This document shows positions 1-5,047 of a stretch of 7,397 bases of DNA, in pieces (position 1 is the stretch's first letter; each line of letters opens with the position of its first letter). Under the pieces are notes generated by a model. It was given only the letters and a program-made list of their open reading frames with translations. It was not told the origin of the DNA and searched no databases. Source of the stretch: JAWLGW01 sp964569055. Its GTDB lineage: Bacteria; Planctomycetota; J058. The position numbers and the translations under genes are program-made. The DNA is taken from assembly GCA_964569055.1 (NCBI GenBank), contig CAZMSZ010000370.1, forward strand, positions 1 to 7,397, given 5' to 3'.

Positions 1-17
1 GAACCGCTCCGCGGTTC
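1..17. repeat. Perfect 7-bp inverted repeat (hairpin) at window start
   Basis: The first 17 bases form two perfect complementary 7-base arms (1-7 and 11-17) around a TCC loop. A second, weaker stem follows at once (CCCCG at 21-25 with CGGGG at 32-36). There is no T-run after either stem, so this is not a textbook intrinsic terminator. It could be the 3' end of an upstream transcript whose gene lies outside the window. Confidence 0.4.
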
Positions 18-45
18 GCCCCCCGCGAAGCCGGGGCTCGGCGGG

Positions 46-74
46 TTGCTGCGTCCACACTGCTCGGATAGGTT
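46..74 (+). promoter_or_regulatory. Candidate sigma-70-type promoter for the membrane protein/pseudokinase pair
   Basis: TTGCTG at 46-51 and TAGGTT at 69-74 are separated by exactly 17 bases, which is the standard spacing. Each hexamer matches the consensus only partly. Transcription would begin near position 81, leaving a leader of about 40 bases before the ATG at 120. The candidate before the microcompartment operon has the same layout and the same TTGCT start, which gives it slight extra support. It remains a by-eye call. Confidence 0.25.
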
Positions 75-119
75 CTGCGTGCCGGCTCGTGGCTCGCGCC
101 GCTGCCGGCACCGAGGGTT

Positions 120-2522
120 ATGGACGAGCTGGACGTCGAGCTGGAGCGCTTCACCCCTGGAGCGGTGAGTCAGGCGCTCAAGCGCCTGGGCCGCAAGGGG
201 GCGGGGGCGCTCCTCGTCACCTCGGGGCTGCGGGATCACAGGCTGGTGGTCGAGCCTGGGCGGGTCAGCCTGGAGACCGCTGGGCTGGAGCTGATCGGGG
301 ACGAGGAGGCGGACCTGATCCGCGCCTTCCTCTGCAGCTTGTTCTGGGAGGAGCCGAGCTACTTCCTCGACCTCGCGGGCGGGCCGATCATGAGCGCGGC
401 CGCGATCCGGGTGGACGCCGAGCCGCGCGAGGTGCTCTCGCAGATCGGGCAGGGGTTCGCCGAGCTGCTCGAGCTGCGCGAGCGGGTGCCGGGGCTGGAC
501 GTGCTCGTGGCCGTGCGCGGCGAGCCGCCGCCGCCCGAGGTGGACACGCCGAGCGCCAACCTGTTCCGGGTGCTGGAGCGCTCGCCCGGCGGCGGGTTCC
601 TGTTGAGCGCGGCGGAGGACGCCAAGCTCGACGCGATCGACGCGGCCTGGGCGGTGAGCGACCTCGTGGACGCCGGGCAGGCCACGGTCAAGCAGGCGCC
701 GCCCAGCACGGCGCAGCGGCGGCTCAAGGCGAGCGAGGCGGTGATCCACGACGGCCTGGTGCCGGCCGTGCGGGCGCACCACGTCGCGAGCGCGCTGCAG
801 CGGAGCGACCCCAAGCGGGCGGCCCACTTGTTCCAGGAGGCCGGCGACGGCTTTCTGATCGCGGCCAAGCCGGAGATGGCGCTCGTGGAGTACGGCGCCT
901 GCCTGCAGGCGATCCCCGACCACCCGCTGGCGCTCGAGGGCAAGATCCGCGCGCTGCAGGGGCTCGGGCGCAGCGGCGAGGCGCTCGGCCTCCACGAGGC
1001 GCTCGCCGGTCTGTACGGCGGCTGGGCCATGCCGCGGCGCACCCGCGAGCACCTCGAGGCGCTCCCCAAGCGCACCCCCGAGCAGCAAGAGCTGCTGCTC
1101 AACTGCATGCTCCTCGAGAAGGACTTCGCCGCGGCCGAGGGGCTGGCGCGCGGCCTGCTCCCGACGCTCGACCTCGCCGGGCGGCAGGCGCTGGTGGCGC
1201 GGTTCGGCGAGAGCGGGGCCTCGCCCGCGGACGTGGACGCGGTCGGGAAGCTGGCCGGGCTGCAGCGCATGCGGCCGGTGCGCCGGCTGTGCCTGGCGCT
1301 GACCGTGCTGGCGCTGCTGACGACGGGCGCGATCGCGCTCGAGGCGGCCGCGCGTCAGCGGTTCGCGGTGGCGGCCGTCCAGACCCGCGCCGCGCTCGAC
1401 CGCGGCGAGCTCACGGACCTCGCCGCGCCCTGGCGGGAGCTGGCGGGCTACGCGCGGCAGGCCGGGGGCGTGCCCTTCTCGTGCCTGGCCGAGGTCCCGC
1501 CGCTCCTCGCCGAGCTCGATCGGCTCGCGCAGGACGCCGCGCTGGTGGGGACCGCGGCGCGCCAGGCGCCCTTCGCCTGGGCGGACCCCACCCGCTACGC
1601 CGACGTGCGCGTGGCCGACCGTGAGCTCGAGGCCCTCGGCGCGGCGGCGAAGAGCGCGGCGCTCCAGGCCAAGGTCGCGGCGGCGCGCGAGGCGCTGGCC
1701 AAGTATCGGGCCGAGGTGGCGGCGGCCGTGGACGAGCTCGCCAAGATCGCGCACCGCGGGGCGGCGCTCCGCCGCGGCAAGGAGCTGCTCGAGCGCTACC
1801 GCAACTCGCTGGACCTCCTGGCCGGGCGCGAGGTCAGCCTGCAGGTCGAGGTGCTGCCCGAGAGCGACGCCACGAGCGTGGACTGGTCGGTGCACGGGGA
1901 GGCGCGCCGCGCCGGGGCCACGGGGCGGGGCACCTACGAGCTGCGCCTCCCGCTGGTCCCCGACGCGGAGGGGGTGCTCTCCGTGCGCCAGCCGGGGCAC
2001 GTCCCGCAGACCGTCACGCTCCGCCTCGCCGACCTGATCGACCCCGAGCTCCACCTCGACCTCGTCGCCTGGGGCAAGGTCGACTTCGAGCGGCTCAACC
2101 GCCCGCGCGGCGACGCGGTGGACGGCCTGGCCGTGAGCGAGACCTTCACCGGGGCGCACGACCTCGGGTTCCCGCTCGACCAGCTCGCGCGCCCGCCGGC
2201 GCGCGCGGGGCTCGAGTTCCTGCGCGAGCGGCTCGGCCCCGGCCAGCGGCTGCTGGTGGAGGTCGTCAACTCGATTCGACCGGGGGGCGCGCTGTACCTC
2301 GAGCGGTTCAACCTGTGGCTCGAGGTCGGCGGGCGCGTGGGCAGCCCCTACAAGGTGGACCTCTCCCGCAAGCCGGTCCTGCCGGGCGTGCGGCGCGACG
2401 TGCGCAGCGGCCTCGGCGAGGGGCGCTCGCTCGAGCCGCTCGAGCAGCTGCGCGGGATCGAGCGCGTCCGCGAGGCGCTGCTGTTCGTGCTCGCCGAGAT
2501 GCAGCGGGAGGCCGCGCGATGA
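120..2522 (+). CDS. Large single-pass membrane protein with DUF4388-like N-terminus and TPR-like helices
   Basis: Encodes 800 residues of unknown function. Residues 1-130 (F-x-P-G-x-V...L, then G-x-L-L-V-T-S-G) resemble the DUF4388/PATAN-like regions of delta-proteobacterial signalling proteins; this is a pattern judgement. Residues 231-300 and about 331-372 look like TPR-type helical repeats. One membrane segment lies at about 389-408, preceded by an Arg-rich stretch (RMRPVRR), so the N-terminal half should be cytoplasmic and the C-terminal half periplasmic. Residues 501-570 are Ala/Glu/Lys/Arg-rich and probably coiled coil; 571-660 looks beta-rich. The ATG at 120 is chosen because the N-terminal domain begins right after it, although the nearest purine-rich site (GAGGG, 113-117) is only 2 bases away, which is unusually close. 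The stop overlaps the start of the pseudokinase gene, so the two are probably co-translated. Confidence 0.85.
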   Translation: MDELDVELERFTPGAVSQALKRLGRKGAGALLVTSGLRDHRLVVEPGRVSLETAGLELIGDEEADLIRAFLCSLFWEEPSYFLDLAGGPIMSAAAIRVDAEPREVLSQIGQGFAELLELRERVPGLDVLVAVRGEPPPPEVDTPSANLFRVLERSPGGGFLLSAAEDAKLDAIDAAWAVSDLVDAGQATVKQAPPSTAQRRLKASEAVIHDGLVPAVRAHHVASALQRSDPKRAAHLFQEAGDGFLIAAKPEMALVEYGACLQAIPDHPLALEGKIRALQGLGRSGEALGLHEALAGLYGGWAMPRRTREHLEALPKRTPEQQELLLNCMLLEKDFAAAEGLARGLLPTLDLAGRQALVARFGESGASPADVDAVGKLAGLQRMRPVRRLCLALTVLALLTTGAIALEAAARQRFAVAAVQTRAALDRGELTDLAAPWRELAGYARQAGGVPFSCLAEVPPLLAELDRLAQDAALVGTAARQAPFAWADPTRYADVRVADRELEALGAAAKSAALQAKVAAAREALAKYRAEVAAAVDELAKIAHRGAALRRGKELLERYRNSLDLLAGREVSLQVEVLPESDATSVDWSVHGEARRAGATGRGTYELRLPLVPDAEGVLSVRQPGHVPQTVTLRLADLIDPELHLDLVAWGKVDFERLNRPRGDAVDGLAVSETFTGAHDLGFPLDQLARPPARAGLEFLRERLGPGQRLLVEVVNSIRPGGALYLERFNLWLEVGGRVGSPYKVDLSRKPVLPGVRRDVRSGLGEGRSLEPLEQLRGIERVREALLFVLAEMQREAAR

Positions 2523-3577
2523 CCGCGTTCGAGCCGGGGGCGGTCCACTCGGGCTGGACGCTGGGCGCGCAGGAGGTCCGCGGGGCGAGCCCGCGCTGGG
2601 CGGCCGAGCGCGGCGGCGAGAAGGGCGCCCTCAGCGTGTTCTCGTTCTCGGGCCAGCGCGGGATCCCGCACCAGAAGCTCGGGCGCAAGATCGCCGGCTG
2701 GCGCGGGCTCGAGGCGCCCGAGCTCGCGCCGGTCACCGTCGGCGACCTCCCCGACGGCGGGGGCCTGTACGTGATCGTCCCCGCGCTCAAGCGCCTCGAG
2801 GGCCGGCTGGCCCCGGTCGACGCGATCCTCGCGATCAAGGCCGCGGCGAAGGGGCTCGCGCTCCTGCACGAGCGCAAGCTGGTGCACGGCGAGCTCGACG
2901 GCACCTCGGTGCAGCGCACCGGTGACGGGGCCCGGGTGGTGCTCGTCCCGCCAGGGCTGCGCCTGCCGCCGCCCGGGGTGGAGAAGCTCGGGCTCGAGTG
3001 CGACCCGCGCTACGCCGCGCCCGAGGTGCTCGACGGCCGCCAGCCGCTGCCCGCCTCGGACGTGTTCTCGCTGGGGCTGGTGCTGTATCGCCTCCTCAGC
3101 GGCCGCCCGCCGGTGCCGCGCGTGCACCCGGGCGAGGCGTTCATCCTGCGCGGCAAGGTGCCCGTCCCCGACCTCCCGGCCGACGTCCCGCCGCCGATCC
3201 AGGCGCTCTACGTCAAGATGACCGCCCTCCTGCCCGAGCAGCGCCCGAGCGACGGCGCGGCGCTCCTGGCCGACGTCGCGCTGGTCGAGCGCGGCCGCTC
3301 GCCCGCGCGGGCGCCGCTGCCGCGGGTCGAGGTCGCGGTCGAGCGGGTCGGCGGCGCGGCCCTGACGCTCGTCGGCGCCCTGGCCCTCGCGGGCGCGGCC
3401 TTCGCCTACGCCATGCAGCCGGTGCGAGACCCGCTCGCCGGCTACGAGCTGGTGTTGCCCGCCCCGCAGGCGCCGGCCGAGCGAGCGCCGTCCGAGGTCG
3501 CGCCCAGCGACGAGCAGCCGGCCGACCCGCCGCCCTCCGGAGAGGGCGGCGACTCGACGCCCGGCTCAGGCGACTGA
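2519..3577 (+). CDS. Membrane-anchored protein kinase-fold protein, predicted pseudokinase
   Basis: Encodes 352 residues. The start is the ATG of an ATGA overlap with the preceding stop, indicating translational coupling. The C-lobe of a Hanks-type Ser/Thr kinase is recognisable: LAIKAAAKGLALLHERKLVHG (about 104-124, reading through helix E), the APE motif at 167-169 in RYAAPEVL, SDVFSLGLVLYRLLSG (about 180-195), and the late Arg in QRPSDGAALL (R242). Catalytic features are missing: the HRDLKxxN loop reads HGELDGTSV (123-131), with no catalytic Asp or metal-binding Asn; there is no DFG; and neither a glycine-rich loop nor a VAIK-type lysine can be found in the shortened N-lobe. A membrane segment lies at about 279-298, followed by a Pro/Glu/Ser-rich tail of about 54 residues, probably periplasmic. 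It likely works as a binding or scaffold protein with the upstream membrane protein. A degenerate active kinase is possible but unlikely. Confidence 0.88.
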   Translation: MTAFEPGAVHSGWTLGAQEVRGASPRWAAERGGEKGALSVFSFSGQRGIPHQKLGRKIAGWRGLEAPELAPVTVGDLPDGGGLYVIVPALKRLEGRLAPVDAILAIKAAAKGLALLHERKLVHGELDGTSVQRTGDGARVVLVPPGLRLPPPGVEKLGLECDPRYAAPEVLDGRQPLPASDVFSLGLVLYRLLSGRPPVPRVHPGEAFILRGKVPVPDLPADVPPPIQALYVKMTALLPEQRPSDGAALLADVALVERGRSPARAPLPRVEVAVERVGGAALTLVGALALAGAAFAYAMQPVRDPLAGYELVLPAPQAPAERAPSEVAPSDEQPADPPPSGEGGDSTPGSGD

Positions 3578-3579
3578 GC
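3564..3579. terminator. Small hairpin across the pseudokinase stop, between convergent genes
   Basis: GCTCAG (3564-3569) pairs with CTGAGC (3574-3579) around a GCGA loop, which is a GNRA-type tetraloop when read on the + strand. It spans the TGA stop at 3575-3577 and sits next to the 12-base gap between two convergent genes, where a bidirectional terminator would be expected. There is no T-run on either side and the stem is only 6 bp, so the termination role is inferred from position. Confidence 0.25.
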
Positions 3580-3589
3580 GGCGCGCGCG

Positions 3590-4129
3590 CTACTCGAGCC
3601 CGCAGTGCGGGCAGGGGGTGACGTCGCCGCGCGGCTCGTTGCAGATCGGGCAGGGAGCGGCGTCCGCCGCCGGTCCGGTCGCGCCCGCGCCGCTGCTGCC
3701 GCTGGCCGCGCCGCCGCCGTTGTCCGCCGCGCTCACGGGCGGAGCCGAGCCGAGGTTGATCTGGACCGGCGAGTTGAGCCGGTAGAGCGAGCCCGAGAGG
3801 AAGTCGACCAGGATCCCGATCCCGAGCGTGAGGACGGCGTCGAGCACGACCACGTCGATCCGCACCGTCTTGCTGATCGCGGTCGCGCCCTCCTTGCCGT
3901 CGGGCGTGCGCGCCCGCAGCTGGTGGGTCTTCTTGGGGTGCAGGTAGACGGTGGTCGGCGCCTTCTCTGCGTGCGGCATGCCGTCCACGATCAGCTCGGC
4001 GCCCTCGGGGTTGGTCGTGACGTTCACGGGCTGCGGGCCGCCGTAGCCCAGGACCAGGCCGCAGCCGGGCGCGCCGAGCAGCAGCACCAACGCGAGAGGT
4101 AGGGTCAAGATCTTCGCCGCGAGCTCCAT
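3590..4129 (-). CDS. PEGA-type lipoprotein with C-terminal zinc-ribbon-like motif
   Basis: Encodes 179 residues. The N-terminus is a signal peptide (MELAAKILTLPLALVLLLGA) leading to a probable lipidated Cys at 23. The lipobox reads A-P-G-C, and the Pro at -2 is non-standard, so lipidation is likely but not certain. Residues 35-75 match the PEGA pattern (VNVTTNPEGAELIVDG, then a Pro/Lys/His-rich strand). A hydrophobic stretch at about 91-110 followed by LSGSLYRLNSP is typical of the end of such lipoproteins rather than a clear membrane helix. A Gly/Ser/Ala-rich linker (about 131-158) then leads to CPIC (160-163) and CPHC (173-176), a treble-clef or zinc-ribbon-like ending. A G/A-rich site (GGGGGGAAGA in mRNA sense) lies upstream of the ATG. 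The gene converges on the pseudokinase gene and diverges from the small gene at 4241. Its role is unknown; envelope location is inferred. Confidence 0.85.
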   Translation of the reverse strand: MELAAKILTLPLALVLLLGAPGCGLVLGYGGPQPVNVTTNPEGAELIVDGMPHAEKAPTTVYLHPKKTHQLRARTPDGKEGATAISKTVRIDVVVLDAVLTLGIGILVDFLSGSLYRLNSPVQINLGSAPPVSAADNGGGAASGSSGAGATGPAADAAPCPICNEPRGDVTPCPHCGLE

Positions 4130-4159
4130 GGTGCGCTCTTCCCCCCTGGGTGGGCCGCG

Positions 4160-4165
4160 ATTGTA
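4160..4165 (-). promoter_or_regulatory. Candidate -10 element for the lipoprotein gene
   Basis: Read on the - strand this is TACAAT, five of six bases matching the sigma-70 -10 consensus, in the only AT-rich patch of the 111-base divergent gap. It would place transcription start about 25 bases before the lipoprotein ATG. No good -35 hexamer is seen at 16-18 bases upstream, so an activator or another sigma factor may be involved. Confidence 0.3.
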
Positions 4166-4188
4166 AAGCGAGCGGGCTCATGGAGCGA

Positions 4189-4202
4189 GTGCCCTCGGGC
4201 AC
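4189..4202. repeat. 6-2-6 inverted repeat in the divergent intergenic region
   Basis: GTGCCC (4189-4194) and GGGCAC (4197-4202) form a perfect inverted repeat with a 2-base centre. It lies between the divergent lipoprotein and small membrane protein genes, where a dimeric regulator could contact both promoters. It could also arise by chance in such GC-rich DNA. Confidence 0.3.
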
Positions 4203-4240
4203 CCCTGGCGCGACCGGGCGCTAGCCGTTATCGGTGGAGC

Positions 4241-4645
4241 ATGGACGACAAGAAGAAGCTCCTCGGGGCGCTGGTGGTGGTCGCGATCGTGGCCGCGCTC
4301 GGCTGGCCCTACCTCCAGTGGTTCCGCTTCGAGCTCGAGGTCCGCGCCGCGATCGGCGACGACCGTCTGGGCCGGTTCCCCAGCCCCGAGCAGATCGTGG
4401 CGCTCCCAGCCGAGCTCACCCGGCTGGCCAAGGCCAAGGGCTTCGACACGCTCACCGTCGAGCCGACCCTGCGCGAGGTGGGCTACGGCCCGACGACCAT
4501 GTGGTACCTCGAGCTGCAGCTCGCGTCGGGCTCGCACGTCCTCTCTCTGCCGCGCGCGCGGCGCATCGAGTCGCGCGTCGACCACGGGTTCGTGGCGGTG
4601 CTCGAGGAGGCGGGGATCCCGGTGGAGCCGGCCGGTGAAGACTAA
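4241..4645 (+). CDS. Small protein with one N-terminal membrane segment, unknown function
   Basis: Encodes 134 residues that I do not recognise. MDDKKK is followed by a strongly hydrophobic helix at about 7-22 and then W-P-Y-L-Q-W at the membrane border. The start therefore looks like an inner-membrane anchor with a short Lys-rich cytoplasmic end. The remaining 110 residues form a soluble, probably periplasmic, mixed alpha/beta domain with no Cys and no obvious catalytic motif. A GGTGGAG site lies just upstream of the ATG, supporting the start. The gene is divergent from the lipoprotein gene and ends 69 bases before the first microcompartment gene. Nothing in its sequence links it to the microcompartment, and the spacing with a candidate promoter suggests it is a separate unit. 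Confidence 0.75.
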   Translation: MDDKKKLLGALVVVAIVAALGWPYLQWFRFELEVRAAIGDDRLGRFPSPEQIVALPAELTRLAKAKGFDTLTVEPTLREVGYGPTTMWYLELQLASGSHVLSLPRARRIESRVDHGFVAVLEEAGIPVEPAGED

Positions 4646-4658
4646 CTCCTGACCGCGC

Positions 4659-4687
4659 TTGCTCCGCCCTGGCGACTGCGCTAGAGT
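4659..4687 (+). promoter_or_regulatory. Candidate promoter for the microcompartment operon
   Basis: TTGCTC at 4659-4664 and TAGAGT at 4682-4687 are spaced by 17 bases. The -10 element matches the consensus at four of six positions and the -35 element at three. Transcription would start near 4694, about 21 bases before the BMC-H ATG, leaving room for the AGGGG ribosome site at 4701-4705. It fills the only sizeable gap upstream of the BMC genes. The call is by eye. Confidence 0.3.
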
Positions 4688-4714
4688 CGGCGCCCCGCTC
4701 AGGGGTGGCGCCTC

Positions 4715-5044
4715 ATGGCCGTTCGGCCGCTGTTCCGCGACGCGCTCGGCATGGTGGAGACCTCCGGCCTGGTGGGCTCGGTCGAGGCGTTGGATGCCAT
4801 GTCGAAGGCCGCCGAGGTCGGGTTCGCCTGGCGCGAGGCCACCGGCGGCGGGTTGTTCACCGTGCTGGTCCGCGGCAGCGTGGGCGCGGTCAAGGCCGCG
4901 ACCGACGCCGGCGCGAGCGCGGCGCGCGCCGTGGGCGAGCTGGTGAGCGTGCACGTGATCCCCAAGCCCGACCCGCAGGTGCTCGCGACCTTGCTCCCGC
5001 GCGAGCACCCGCGCGCGCTGCCGGGCGGCGGGGCGAGGAGGTAG
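4715..5044 (+). CDS. BMC-H shell protein 1 (divergent hexameric microcompartment shell protein)
   Basis: Encodes 109 residues forming one BMC domain (Pfam BMC, PduA/EutM/CcmK fold) at about 10-95. LGMVETSGLVGSVEALDAM opens the domain, TGGGL (43-47) is the pore loop, and VRGSVGAVKAATDAGA and SVHVIPKP follow. The conserved edge lysine (PduA K26) is kept as K31, and the R79 position is K84. Hexamers should tile the facets of the shell. Compared with PduA it has about 5 extra N-terminal residues, an unusual GFAWREA segment (36-42) with a Trp before the pore loop, and a basic Pro/Gly-rich tail (about 96-109). The start at 4715 is preferred because the later ATG at 4751 would cut the LGMVET strand, and AGGGG lies 9 bases upstream. 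It is the first gene of the BMC run and ends 3 bases before the aldehyde dehydrogenase. Confidence 0.95.
   Translation: MAVRPLFRDALGMVETSGLVGSVEALDAMSKAAEVGFAWREATGGGLFTVLVRGSVGAVKAATDAGASAARAVGELVSVHVIPKPDPQVLATLLPREHPRALPGGGARR
5035..5041 (+). promoter_or_regulatory. Ribosome binding site fixing the GTG start of the aldehyde dehydrogenase
   Basis: GAGGAGG lies 6 bases before the GTG at 5048 and inside the last codons of the BMC-H gene. It is a near-perfect Shine-Dalgarno site at good spacing, so the GTG start is preferred over the ATG at 5120, which has no comparable site. Its position suggests the enzyme is translated by coupling to the shell protein. Confidence 0.7.
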
Positions 5045-5047
5045 CCG

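Noticed and set aside
89..1624. Open frame of 511 codons overlapping the 800-residue membrane protein
   Set aside because: The translation is Arg/Ala/Gly-rich and without structure, while the frame starting at 120 gives normal protein composition, TPR-like repeats and a membrane helix.
2315..2518. Upstream extension of the pseudokinase gene to a start at 2315
   Set aside because: The added residues are Arg/Ala-rich shadow of the preceding gene. The ATG in the ATGA overlap at 2519 begins right at the normal-looking protein.
3213..4202. Open frame of 329 codons on the - strand covering the lipoprotein gene in another frame
   Set aside because: It is Arg/Pro/Ala-rich with no motif, while the frame at 3590-4129 has a signal peptide, PEGA motif and Cys pairs.
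120..4645. Membrane protein, pseudokinase, lipoprotein and small gene as parts of the microcompartment system
   Set aside because: No shared motif, strand or operon continuity supports this. The lipoprotein gene on the opposite strand and a candidate promoter at 4659-4687 separate the units.
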